Source: Bacteroidota bacterium
GTDB taxonomy: Bacteria; Bacteroidota; Bacteroidia; Chitinophagales; Chitinophagaceae
Assembly (NCBI GenBank): GCA_018268085.1
Contig: JAFDXE010000009.1
Location: forward strand, 1-64,000
Length of the DNA: 64,000 nucleotides
Direction of reading: 5' to 3'
Below, one piece after another: positions 54,758 through 63,437 of this stretch. Under the pieces are notes generated by a model. It did no database searches. It was not told the DNA's origin and saw only the letters and a list, made by a program, of their open reading frames with translations. The position numbers were made by a program, and so were the translations under genes. How positions within the stretch are numbered: position 1 is the first letter of the stretch; each line of letters starts with the position of its first letter.

Positions 54758-55966
54758 ATGAATTTCCTGATCCTGATCATTTTCCTGGCGCTGGTTTTCG
54801 ACTTCATCAATGGATTTCATGATGCAGCCAATTCTATTGCAACAGTTGTATCTACTAAAGTATTAACGCCCGGACAGGCTGTACTTTGGGCGGCCATGTT
54901 CAACTTCGTAGCGTATTTTATTTTTAAAGATCATGGGGTTGCCAATACAATTGCCAAAACAGTGAAATCAGATGTGGTGAGCGGTCATGATATGTTACTG
55001 GTTATTGTGTCAGGACTATTGGCTGCCATCTTCTGGAATTTATTTACCTGGTGGTTCGGCATTCCTTCTTCTTCTTCGCATACGCTTATCGGTGGGTTTT
55101 CAGGTGCAGCAGTAGCATTCGGAGGATTCTCTTCTATCAACTCCGAACCAATTTTAAAAACCATTGCATTTATCTTTCTTGCACCTATCGTTGGAATGAT
55201 TATCGCATTTGTAATTTCTCTCTGGTTCATACATTCTTTCAGGAAGGGCATTCTCCCGAAAGTCATTGCATTTTCAGTTTTTATTTTAACAGGATGGTTC
55301 CTCGCCAAAAACCTGGAGTTTGATCCGTTAAAACTGAAAACGCATTTTGATTCTTATGTATTGAAAGTAATTTTTACAGCCGCCAATTTCAAATGGATTT
55401 TACTCGCCGGGATACTGGTGATCATGGCTTCATTTACTTTATTCTTAAACGGACTCAATGCCAACCGGGCCAACACCTGGTTTAAGCGGCTGCAACTGGT
55501 TTCTTCTGCAGCATTCAGTATCGGCCATGGTGGAAATGATGCTCAAAAAGTTATGGGTATTATCATGGTGGCGCTTATTGCGTATGATCCGGTTACTTAC
55601 CATCTCGATCACATGGTATGGTGGGTTCCGCTTTCCTGTTATGCTGCCATTGCGTTGGGAACGATGAGTGGCGGATGGAAGATCGTTAAAACCATGGGAA
55701 GCCGCATTACAAAAGTTACTCCGTTCGAAGGCGTGGCTGCTGAAACTGCCGGTGCTATCACGTTGTTTGTTACGGAGGCATTGAAAATTCCTGTAAGCAC
55801 CACGCATACCATTACCGGATCAATCATTGGCGTGGGTGCAACAAAACGTTTATCGGCAGTAAGATGGGGCGTTACTGTAAACCTGCTATGGGCATGGGTG
55901 CTTACCATTCCAATTAGTGGATTATTGGCAGCTTTATTCTTTTATATTCTTCACTTCATTTTGTAG
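54758..55966 (+). CDS. pit: Low-affinity inorganic phosphate transporter, PiT family
   Basis: 402 residues from the ATG at 54758; an in-frame TTG at 54722 would add 12 polar residues and is less likely. The duplicated PiT signature is visible: LVFDFINGFHDAANSIATVVSTKVLTP in the first half and FSIGHGGNDAQKVMGI in the second, with about ten membrane helices. It imports phosphate, probably as a metal phosphate, with protons. Operon with the DUF47 gene. Confidence 0.94.
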   Translation: MNFLILIIFLALVFDFINGFHDAANSIATVVSTKVLTPGQAVLWAAMFNFVAYFIFKDHGVANTIAKTVKSDVVSGHDMLLVIVSGLLAAIFWNLFTWWFGIPSSSSHTLIGGFSGAAVAFGGFSSINSEPILKTIAFIFLAPIVGMIIAFVISLWFIHSFRKGILPKVIAFSVFILTGWFLAKNLEFDPLKLKTHFDSYVLKVIFTAANFKWILLAGILVIMASFTLFLNGLNANRANTWFKRLQLVSSAAFSIGHGGNDAQKVMGIIMVALIAYDPVTYHLDHMVWWVPLSCYAAIALGTMSGGWKIVKTMGSRITKVTPFEGVAAETAGAITLFVTEALKIPVSTTHTITGSIIGVGATKRLSAVRWGVTVNLLWAWVLTIPISGLLAALFFYILHFIL

Positions 55967-56071
55967 TGATCTTTTACAATATATCCATCCGCTAAGGCCT
56001 CTTCATTTACATAGCTTTTAAAAAAAAGTTTCTGCACGCATTAATACGTGTTTTTTCATTTTCTTTGTGCC

Positions 56072-57127
56072 ATGAAAAAAATACTGGTTACCGGCGGTTG
56101 CGGCTATATCGGATCTCATACAATCGTCGACCTCATTCAAAATGGTTTTAATGTAATTTCTGCAGATGATAATAGTCGCAGCAGACCCAATATCCTGGAT
56201 GGCGTAGAAAAGATCACTGGTAAAAAAGTAAAAAACTATACCGTAGATTTATGCAACTTCGATGATACGCATGCTGTGTTTGTAGAAAATCCCGATATCG
56301 ATGGTATCATTCATTTCGCCGCATACAAAGCAGTTGGAGAATCAGTTGAAAAACCATTGTTGTATTTCGAAAACAATATGAATTCACTGATCAATATTTT
56401 AAAATGTGCAGTAGAATTCAATGTAAATAATTTCGTTTTCTCTTCTTCGTGTACGGTTTACGGTAACCCTGTGAGCATTCCTGTTACGGAAGATACACCT
56501 ACACAACAGGCTGAATCTCCTTACGGATATACCAAACAAATGGGCGAACAGATCGTACAGCAAACAGTGAACAGCAACCAGATACAATCTATACTGCTGA
56601 GGTACTTTAATCCGGTTGGCGCACATCCGTCTAACCAGATCGGTGAAATTCCTATTGGCAGACCCGCCAACCTGGTGCCGGCCATCACACAAACAGCAAT
56701 AGGTAAATTACCACAGATGAGTGTACATGGCGATGATTATCCAACAAGAGATGGCAGTTGCCTCAGGGATTATATCCACGTTTCAGATATCGCTCATGCG
56801 CATACGTTAGCATTAAATTATTTACTCGATAAAAAGAACAAAAGCAACTGCGAAATATTTAACCTGGGCAGCGGCAACGGGTACACGGTACTGGAAGCCA
56901 TCAAAACATTTGAAAAAGTGAGCAACCAGAAACTCAACTATGTGATCGGGCCAAGAAGACCGGGAGATATCACCGCCATCTATGCCAACAATGAAAAAGC
57001 AAGAAAAGTGCTGGGATGGGAAACAAAATATGACCTGGAAGACATGATGCGTACTGCCTGGGAATGGGAACTAAGATTGAATAAAGAAGAAAACCTGTTC
57101 AATGGTCAAAACCCTTCATTAAACTAA
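56072..57127 (+). CDS. galE: UDP-glucose 4-epimerase
   Basis: 351 residues from the ATG at 56072; a GTG at 56048 adds eight hydrophobic residues not found in the family. VTGGCGYIGSHTIVDL is the NAD-binding loop, FSSSCTVYG (Ser/Thr) and YGYTKQMGE (Y-x3-K) the catalytic residues, and RDYIHVSDIAHAHTLAL the family block. It interconverts UDP-glucose and UDP-galactose for envelope sugars. Confidence 0.95.
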   Translation: MKKILVTGGCGYIGSHTIVDLIQNGFNVISADDNSRSRPNILDGVEKITGKKVKNYTVDLCNFDDTHAVFVENPDIDGIIHFAAYKAVGESVEKPLLYFENNMNSLINILKCAVEFNVNNFVFSSSCTVYGNPVSIPVTEDTPTQQAESPYGYTKQMGEQIVQQTVNSNQIQSILLRYFNPVGAHPSNQIGEIPIGRPANLVPAITQTAIGKLPQMSVHGDDYPTRDGSCLRDYIHVSDIAHAHTLALNYLLDKKNKSNCEIFNLGSGNGYTVLEAIKTFEKVSNQKLNYVIGPRRPGDITAIYANNEKARKVLGWETKYDLEDMMRTAWEWELRLNKEENLFNGQNPSLN

Positions 57128-57160
57128 ATTCATTTTTTACAACAATCATAAAACACAATC

Positions 57161-58117
57161 ATGCTCAACAATATTCAATCAACCGGTAACAAGGATACAA
57201 GAAGTGGTTTTGGCGACGGCATTCTCGAAGCAGCCCGTGGGAACGATAAAATTGTAGCGCTTACTGCCGACCTGGCCGGATCATTGAAACTTAATGGATT
57301 TATGAAGGAATTCCCCGAAAGGTATTACCAGTGCGGCATTGCAGAAGCCAACATGATGGGCATTGCTGCTGGTTTAACCATCGGCGGTAAAATTCCATAC
57401 ACAACAACATTTGCGAATTTTTCTACCGGTCGTGTGTACGACCAGATCAGGCAAAGTATTGCCTACAGCGGAAAGAATGTAAAAATCTGTGCATCGCATG
57501 CCGGGTTAACGCTGGGTGAAGATGGCGCTACGCACCAGATCCTGGAAGATATCGGTTTAATGAAAATGCTCCCAGGCATGACCGTTATAGTACCGGCAGA
57601 TTACAATCAAACCAAGGCCGCCACAAAAGCAATTGCAAATTATGAAGGCCCGGTTTACCTTCGTTTTGGCCGACCGGTTTGGCCCATCTTTACCAAAGAA
57701 GAAGATTTTATTATTGGCAAAGCCCAGCAATTATCTGAAGGAAAAGACATCTCCATATTCGCCTGCGGTCACCTGGTATGGATCGCCGTAGAAGCTGCAA
57801 AAATGCTGGAAGAAAAAGGCATTAGCGTTGAACTGATCAATATTCACACCATTAAGCCGCTGGATACAGAAGCTGTAATTGCTTCCATTCAAAAAACAGG
57901 CTGCGCCGTTACCGCGGAAGAACACAATATCATTGGCGGATTGGGAGATTCTATCGCACAGGTGGCCGCCAGGCATTGCCCGGTGCCCATCGAATATATC
58001 GGAACCAATGATACATTTGGCGAAAGCGGTAAACCAACAGAATTGCTGGTAAAATACGGACTGGATGCAGCACATATTGTTGCTGCTGCCGAAAAAGTAC
58101 TTGCCCGTAAAAAATAA
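57161..58117 (+). CDS. Transketolase, C-terminal subunit
   Basis: 318 residues holding the pyrimidine-binding domain (RSGFGDGILEAARGNDKIVALTADL, YYQCGIAEANMMGIAAGL with the catalytic Glu) and the C-terminal domain (ISIFACGHLVWIAVEAA). This is the second half of a split transketolase. The TPP-binding N-terminal half is not adjacent, so it must be encoded elsewhere. Follows galE after 33 bp; a strong terminator closes the unit. Confidence 0.92.
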   Translation: MLNNIQSTGNKDTRSGFGDGILEAARGNDKIVALTADLAGSLKLNGFMKEFPERYYQCGIAEANMMGIAAGLTIGGKIPYTTTFANFSTGRVYDQIRQSIAYSGKNVKICASHAGLTLGEDGATHQILEDIGLMKMLPGMTVIVPADYNQTKAATKAIANYEGPVYLRFGRPVWPIFTKEEDFIIGKAQQLSEGKDISIFACGHLVWIAVEAAKMLEEKGISVELINIHTIKPLDTEAVIASIQKTGCAVTAEEHNIIGGLGDSIAQVAARHCPVPIEYIGTNDTFGESGKPTELLVKYGLDAAHIVAAAEKVLARKK

Positions 58118-58135
58118 TTTTTACCTAAACATCGT

Positions 58136-58175
58136 AAGCCGCTGAACAGTAACAATACCTGTCAGTGGCTTTTTT
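58136..58175 (+). terminator. Strong intrinsic terminator after the transketolase gene
   Basis: AAGCCGCTGA pairs with TCAGTGGCTT, with an inner CAG/CTG stem, and is followed by a T6 tract. Confidence 0.85.
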
Positions 58176-58247
58176 ATTTCATTAAACTTATTGGATAAAA
58201 ACGGATCATAGTATTGTGTTTTCTATTTTTGCCCTGCTGTTTAACTT

Positions 58248-58799
58248 ATGACCAACCATACCGATGATAAAGAATTATTATACCTGTTCAGGAATGAACA
58301 GACCAGGGAAGCTGCTTTTACCCGGATCATAAAAAAATACCAGGAGAAATTGTATTGGCATATCCGGAGGTTGGTAATTGATCATGAAGATGCCAACGAT
58401 GTGCTGCAAAACATGTTTATCAAGGTTTGGAAAAGTCTCGAAAATTTCCGGGAAGACAGCCAGTTGTACACCTGGTTATACCGCATTGCCACCAATGAGT
58501 GCCTTACTTTCCTGCAGCAGCAAAAGAAAAAGCGTTCGGTTTCCTTAAGTGACGAAGAAAGTTTCCTCAGTAATAAACTACAGGCTGATAAAGATTACGA
58601 CGGTAATAAAGTTGAATGGAAACTTCAGCTTGCCATTCAGCAGTTACCCGAAAAACAACGAACCGTGTTCAATCTTCGTTATTTCGATGAAATGCCCTAC
58701 GAGGAAATGAGCCGGGTGCTGGAAACCAGCGAAGGTGCCCTTAAAGCCAGCTATCATCACGCAGTAAAAAAGATCGAAGACTATATTCTTAACCATTAA
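58248..58799 (+). CDS. ECF-family RNA polymerase sigma factor
   Basis: 183 residues. Region 2 (IDHEDANDVLQNMFIKVWKSLENFREDSQLYTWLYRIATNECLTF) and region 4 (LQLAIQQLPEKQRTVFNLRYFDEMPYEEMSRVLETSEGALKASYHHA) are complete, with a linker and no extra domain. It leads a three-gene operon. The next gene, with one membrane helix, could be its anti-sigma factor; the third encodes an exported LTxxQ-type protein. Confidence 0.94.
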   Translation: MTNHTDDKELLYLFRNEQTREAAFTRIIKKYQEKLYWHIRRLVIDHEDANDVLQNMFIKVWKSLENFREDSQLYTWLYRIATNECLTFLQQQKKKRSVSLSDEESFLSNKLQADKDYDGNKVEWKLQLAIQQLPEKQRTVFNLRYFDEMPYEEMSRVLETSEGALKASYHHAVKKIEDYILNH

Positions 58800-58831
58800 A
58801 CTTTCCTACGGGTATCCCGTCAAAATAAGTG

Positions 58832-59584
58832 ATGCAAAAGAGTTCGACGATATATAATGAACTAAAAGAACTGAACAGTGTGCTGGCGGATTTCCCCAAT
58901 AGCAATGTATTTTCTGTTCCGGAAGGGTATTTTGATATGGTTTCTGCGGAGTTTACCGTACGGCTTCAGCATTTAAGTCATACAACAACAGTGGAAATGG
59001 CAAACCTGGCTGTACCCGGCGGATATTTTGAGGGGCTGGCAGATGAAATCATGAGTAAGATAAAGAATTCAGCACCTGCAAACAGCACCGAAGCATCATC
59101 TGTACTGTTGCCGGCAGGGCTTCGTTCAAAAAATGTATTTAAAGTTCCCGCCGGTTATTTTGAAAACCTGGCGGAAGATATTTTGGTTAAGCTCACTAAA
59201 CCTTCCACCAAAGTGGTAAGCATGCAACCCCGAATGTCGTTTTTTAAATATGCCGTTGCGGCTTGTATTACGTGCATACTTTCAGTTGGAATTTTCAATG
59301 GGTTGAACAATAAACAAGGTTCATTTACAAACGCAACAGAAACCGGGTTAGCTGCCAGTTCCGATGATGCACTTCAAAACGGCATTGAAAAAGCGTTAGA
59401 ATCACTGGATGATGAAGAGATCATTAATTACCTGAAAAATGATGGCGATGATGTAAATGCAGCGTTGGTGGCATCACTAACGGAAGAAAAAAATTTACCG
59501 GAAGAAGTAGAGTATATGCTGAACGAAAATACACTCGATAATTTATTGCAATCTTATAATATAGAACTATCCAAAAACAACTAA
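58832..59584 (+). CDS. Single-pass membrane protein with three GYF repeats, candidate anti-sigma factor
   Basis: 250 residues from the ATG at 58832 (a GTG precedes it). The cytoplasmic part has three spaced repeats: VFSVPEGYFDMVSAEF, LAVPGGYFEGLADEIM and VFKVPAGYFENLAEDIL. One membrane helix (YAVAACITCILSVGIF) then leads to an acidic outer tail. The position directly behind an ECF sigma gene and the topology fit a regulatory partner, but no anti-sigma zinc or ASD motif is seen. Confidence 0.8.
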   Translation: MQKSSTIYNELKELNSVLADFPNSNVFSVPEGYFDMVSAEFTVRLQHLSHTTTVEMANLAVPGGYFEGLADEIMSKIKNSAPANSTEASSVLLPAGLRSKNVFKVPAGYFENLAEDILVKLTKPSTKVVSMQPRMSFFKYAVAACITCILSVGIFNGLNNKQGSFTNATETGLAASSDDALQNGIEKALESLDDEEIINYLKNDGDDVNAALVASLTEEKNLPEEVEYMLNENTLDNLLQSYNIELSKNN

Positions 59585-59594
59585 TATTGATTCG

Positions 59595-60020
59595 ATGAAA
59601 CGAATGCTACTATATTTTCTTTTCTTCATTTCCTGCTTTTCTGCTGCAAAAGCCCAGGAAAACCCCGGCGGAGATGAAGCAAATAAAGAACAAAAAATTA
59701 AGGCGCTGTATATAGCTTACATCACGCAACAATTAAATTTAACTGAATCCGAAGCACAGAAGTTCTGGCCATTGCATGCGCAGTTTGAATCTGAAATTAA
59801 ATCTGTAGATATTGATTTGCCTGAGCTAGACCGGCAGCAGGCAATGCTGAATATTAAAAAGAAATACCAGGATCGTTTTACCACAATACTCGGTGCTACA
59901 AGATCCAATAATTTTTATAAGCTACATGGTGAATTCACAAAAAAACTGGTAGATGAAATTCGCAAACGGCGGAAGAATAATATGAACCAGCAACGACCTG
60001 GCAGAAGAAGAAATTTTTAA
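59595..60020 (+). CDS. Exported Spy/CpxP-like (LTxxQ-type) small protein
   Basis: 141 residues: signal peptide MLLYFLFFISCFSAAKAQ, then a helical domain with LNLTESEAQKFWPLHAQFE and a very basic tail (RKRRKNNMNQQRPGRRRNF). The LT-E-x-Q/E-A-Q-x-F-W-P segment resembles LTxxQ-repeat periplasmic chaperone or sensor proteins of envelope-stress operons. It is the last gene of the sigma operon. Confidence 0.82.
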   Translation: MKRMLLYFLFFISCFSAAKAQENPGGDEANKEQKIKALYIAYITQQLNLTESEAQKFWPLHAQFESEIKSVDIDLPELDRQQAMLNIKKKYQDRFTTILGATRSNNFYKLHGEFTKKLVDEIRKRRKNNMNQQRPGRRRNF

Positions 60021-60043
60021 GCAACGCTTATGTTTTTATAGGT

Positions 60044-60077
60044 AAATCCCTTTTCAAACGAAAGGGGATTTTGTTTT
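60044..60077 (+). terminator. Intrinsic terminator of the sigma-factor operon
   Basis: AAATCCCTTTTC pairs with GAAAGGGGATTT (4-nt loop AAAC, one G-T pair), followed by a T-rich tract. Confidence 0.85.
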
Positions 60078-60135
60078 ATAACCACTATCAGTAGTCGTTT
60101 CATTGAATTGACTTTAATAAAAAATCTAATAATTG

Positions 60136-60165
60136 TTGAGTGTAATATATTTTCCTCTATTTTTG
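60136..60165 (+). promoter_or_regulatory. Perfect Bacteroidota-type promoter without a following gene
   Basis: TTG at 60136-60138, 19-bp spacer, TATTTTTG at 60158-60165: an exact TTG-N19-TAnnTTTG match. Downstream is GC-rich sequence with a GGCC...GGCC stem and no open frame, ending antisense to the 3' end of the hydrolase gene at 60227. A short noncoding or antisense RNA starting near 60172 is possible. Confidence 0.55.
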
Positions 60166-60226
60166 TAGTAGGTGTTTTTCATAGGTTAGCAACGGCCAGC
60201 TCTGTCTAGGGCAGGCCTCCTTTTAA

Positions 60227-60958
60227 TCACGGAGTAATTATGGGCGACTTAATATCGTGGTAAAAAAGGAAAGTCCAGTGTTCCGATTTACCTTTCTCCC
60301 ACCATTCATTTCTTAATTGCATACTTTTCTTTCCGTCTATATCGTATTTGGCCACAAACCTGTTTTTCATCTGCTGTAATTGCGGTGCCACATCGCCACC
60401 GAAAAATATTTTCCGGTTTTCATCTTCAATGGTAAATACAATATGATATAAAGAATGAGCGCCTGTCATTTCATAATGAATGTACTCATCAATAACCCCA
60501 TTGTCATCCAGCAATACAAGCTGAGTTGATGAACTGAGTAAATTGAACATATGCGGTTCATACGACAAGCTTTCTTTCCCGGAGGCATATTCCAACTCCT
60601 TTCTGTTTACGTAATATTTTGCAGCCGGAAAACTGAGCCTGTTGTTCCTTTCATCCTGGATACCGCCTGCGTGGTCTTTATGCAGGTGGCTGATCAGCAC
60701 TTTTGTAACATCAGTGGAAGATATACCGGCAGCAGCCAGGTTTTTATGAATTTGCATCATACCGTCTGCCGTGTAAAAACCAAGGCCTGTATCAATGATA
60801 AGAATGTCTTTACTCGTTTGTATGGCAAATGGCTGTATTTCTACCAGCAGGCTTCCTGCGGGCCTTTCCTGCAGGTTATCCTTTTCCTTATCAAAAGGAA
60901 CAAAAATTTTCGTTTTATCAATGGTAAAACTTCCTTCGCTTAAGGGAATTATTTTCAT
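60227..60958 (-). CDS. MBL-fold metallo-hydrolase
   Basis: 243 residues. KVLISHLHKDHAGGIQDE is the H-x-H-x-D-H zinc motif; the preceding ILIIDTGLGFYTADG and later FFGGDVAPQ and LFYHD supply the remaining motifs. It belongs to the broad hydrolase group with lactonase-like members; the substrate is unknown. Divergent from the second MBL gene 145 bp away, but the two belong to different subfamilies. Confidence 0.9.
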   Translation of the reverse strand: MKIIPLSEGSFTIDKTKIFVPFDKEKDNLQERPAGSLLVEIQPFAIQTSKDILIIDTGLGFYTADGMMQIHKNLAAAGISSTDVTKVLISHLHKDHAGGIQDERNNRLSFPAAKYYVNRKELEYASGKESLSYEPHMFNLLSSSTQLVLLDDNGVIDEYIHYEMTGAHSLYHIVFTIEDENRKIFFGGDVAPQLQQMKNRFVAKYDIDGKKSMQLRNEWWEKGKSEHWTFLFYHDIKSPIITP

Positions 60959-61103
60959 GAGTGAGCGCTGCGCTGATGGTGAATGATATACTTTATTGAA
61001 CCGGTGTCAAAACTAAACAACAATGTGTAGCGGAAACGAATCCTGCTCATAAAACTATCCACAAAAAGGCGGTGCAATGCAAAATTTATTTTCTTTGTAT
61101 CAA

Positions 61104-61937
61104 ATGACTATACACATCGCTTCGCTTAATTCGGGAAGTAACGGCAATTGCTATTATATCGGCAATGAAAATGAAGCTGTGCTGGTAGATGCGGGCCTTT
61201 CCTGCAGGGAAACAGAAAAACGCATGCGGCAACTCGAACTTTCTTTAAGCAGGGTAAAAGCCATTTTTATTTCACATGAACATATTGACCACGTCAAAGG
61301 TTTACCTGTACTAGCTGAAAAATACCAGTTGCCGGTATATATTACCAATACAACGCTGAAGCATAGCCGAATTAAACTGGATGAAAACCTGCAGGTAAAT
61401 TTCTGTGCCTATACGCCGGTACAAATCGGTAACCTTACAGTAACTGCCTTTCCGAAACATCATGATGCAGAAGATCCACACAGTTTTATTATTAATTGTA
61501 ACGAGGTTACAGTAGGTGTATTTACAGATATCGGCGCTGAATGTTCGCATGTAATTTCGCAGTTTAAAAAATGCCACGCCGTTTTTCTTGAAACGAATTA
61601 TGATGAAGAGATGCTGGAGCAGGGCCGTTATCCATGGCATTTAAAAAACAGGATACGTGGCGGCAAAGGTCACCTGTCTAACAAGCAGGCATTGGATATA
61701 TTTCTGCAGCACAGGCATCCGGCATTATCGCATTTGTTGTTATCACATCTTTCCAAAGAAAATAATTGCCCGGTAAAGGCAAAGCAGTTATTTGATGCAC
61801 ATGCCGGGGAGGTGAATATTGTAATTGCTTCCAGGTTTGAACCAACTGCTGTTTTTTCAATATCGGGGAATGGAATGAATAAGCCTGTACGGCAACCAAT
61901 TAACCGGCAGTTACAACTTGATTTATTCGATGCGTAA
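61104..61937 (+). CDS. MBL-fold hydrolase, YycJ/WalJ-like
   Basis: 277 residues from the ATG at 61104, which begins MTIHIASLNSGSNGNCYYIGNENEAVLVDAG as in the family; a start at 61077 adds nine residues. Zinc motif ISHEHIDHVKGLPVL, later KHHDAEDPHSFII and LETNYDEEML. YycJ-type proteins are nuclease-like MBL enzymes linked to DNA repair and cell-wall control in other bacteria. Role here inferred from family only. Confidence 0.9.
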   Translation: MTIHIASLNSGSNGNCYYIGNENEAVLVDAGLSCRETEKRMRQLELSLSRVKAIFISHEHIDHVKGLPVLAEKYQLPVYITNTTLKHSRIKLDENLQVNFCAYTPVQIGNLTVTAFPKHHDAEDPHSFIINCNEVTVGVFTDIGAECSHVISQFKKCHAVFLETNYDEEMLEQGRYPWHLKNRIRGGKGHLSNKQALDIFLQHRHPALSHLLLSHLSKENNCPVKAKQLFDAHAGEVNIVIASRFEPTAVFSISGNGMNKPVRQPINRQLQLDLFDA

Positions 61938-62076
61938 GATTAATTGAAGTGCATCATTATCGTCACTACGAAAATGCAGAAAAAAGTAACACGTAGCATT
62001 CAGGCGAAACAGCAATATCCCTTCTACTGATTTTTCATTTCTTACTTCTTATTGTTCATTTCTTATTGCTCATTTC

Positions 62077-63420
62077 CTACCTCAGTATCATCTGCCTGTC
62101 TGAATCCAGTTTTATCAGAATAAATATCAGGATCGTGAATGTTATTAATGAAGAGCCACCGTAACTCATAAGCGGGAGTGTGATTCCAATTACAGGGGCA
62201 AGACCAATCGTCATACATATATTGATGGCAATGTGAAAGAATATTATGGCTGCAACACTGTAGGCATATACCCGGGTAAAGGTACTTCGCTGCCTTTCGG
62301 CGATGTACACTATACGGAATAACATTCCGAAATAGAGCAGCATTAAGATGGTACATCCTACAAAACCAAAATTTTCTCCCACTGATGTGAAAATAAAATC
62401 GGTATGCTGTTCGGGTACAAAATCGCCCTGTGTTTGTGTTCCTTTTAAAAATCCTTTACCGAGAAGACCACCCGATCCAATGGCGATTTTTGATTGCTTC
62501 ACATTGTAGTTTTCTTTTTCCTTCTTCGCTTTCTTTACATCAGCACTGGTTACTTTTACGGTAGATTCATCTTCGAACGGGTTATCTCGACCAACCATGC
62601 TGAATATCCTGTCGGCCTGGTATTTTTGAAATACATGTTTAAATAAAAACGGAACAGCAACGCCAACGAATAAAGAAGCCATCAACCACAATCCAACAAT
62701 GATCAGTAAGATGCCTTTATTTCTTTTTATTTTTCTTTTCATAAAAAAGGCACAAAGCAATGCAATCACAGATAAAGCAATGATGAGTGAAGTAGGCGGA
62801 AACAGTAACGTGATTACCAGCAATACACCCAGGGAAGCGCCGGCAACCAGGTAGCCGGGAGGAAAACCTTCCCTGTACATAGGCAACAAAAAGGAAAAGT
62901 ACACAAGCGCCAGGCCGGTCTCATTTTGCAGGATGGAAAAAACGATGGGCAGGAAGCAAATTCCTGCAGCAATCAGTTGCGATCTTGTTTTGGTGAAATC
63001 CGTATCGTTTCGTGCAAGGTACTTCGCCAGTGCCAGGGCCGTAAATATCTTACAGGTTTCTACCGGTTGCAGGTTCATAAAACCTAATGGTATCCAGCTT
63101 TTTGAACCGTTTACATTTTTACCCAGCACAAAAGTGGCCATCATGAGCAAAATACCAATGATGTACAGGAGGTTTGGCGTAGCAGTAAAAAATTTACTGT
63201 CGGTAAGCAGGATAAATGTTGCCAGTACCACGCAAATACCCAGGAATAAAAACTGTTTACTGTAGTTCTTTTTAAACTCAAACAGGCTTCTGAAAAAATC
63301 GTCGTTTGCTTTGTACTCAACAGAGAAAATACAAACCAGCCCTATGCATACAATTGCAGCATAGAGCCAGATCATGACCCAATCCTTACCTTTTAAAACA
63401 ACTTCTCTTTTCTGAAACAT
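62077..63420 (-). CDS. rodA: Rod shape-determining SEDS glycosyltransferase RodA
   Basis: 447 residues, about ten membrane helices. SEDS landmarks: SKSWIPLGFMNLQPVETCKIFTALALAKYLA, FILQNETGLALVYF-type core, VGENFGFVGCTILMLLYF and PLMSYGGSSLITFTILI. It polymerises lipid II glycan strands with PBP2. An extra loop of about 60 residues (FKHVFQKYQADRIFSMVGRD onward, Lys/Glu-rich) lies before the conserved C-terminal part, as in other Bacteroidota. The gene follows mrdA by 17 bp. Confidence 0.93.
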   Translation of the reverse strand: MFQKREVVLKGKDWVMIWLYAAIVCIGLVCIFSVEYKANDDFFRSLFEFKKNYSKQFLFLGICVVLATFILLTDSKFFTATPNLLYIIGILLMMATFVLGKNVNGSKSWIPLGFMNLQPVETCKIFTALALAKYLARNDTDFTKTRSQLIAAGICFLPIVFSILQNETGLALVYFSFLLPMYREGFPPGYLVAGASLGVLLVITLLFPPTSLIIALSVIALLCAFFMKRKIKRNKGILLIIVGLWLMASLFVGVAVPFLFKHVFQKYQADRIFSMVGRDNPFEDESTVKVTSADVKKAKKEKENYNVKQSKIAIGSGGLLGKGFLKGTQTQGDFVPEQHTDFIFTSVGENFGFVGCTILMLLYFGMLFRIVYIAERQRSTFTRVYAYSVAAIIFFHIAINICMTIGLAPVIGITLPLMSYGGSSLITFTILIFILIKLDSDRQMILR

Positions 63421-63437
63421 ATTTTTCGTTACTGCGG

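Noticed and set aside
56030..56060. Imperfect palindrome ACGCATTAATACGT before galE
   Set aside because: One mismatch, no second copy in the window and no link to a regulator; likely chance in AT-rich DNA.
60240..60300. Plus-strand match GGAAAGTCC resembling the RNase P RNA core
   Set aside because: It lies antisense to the conserved end of the MBL hydrolase reading frame (HWTFLFYHD) and no further RNase P helices or length fit.
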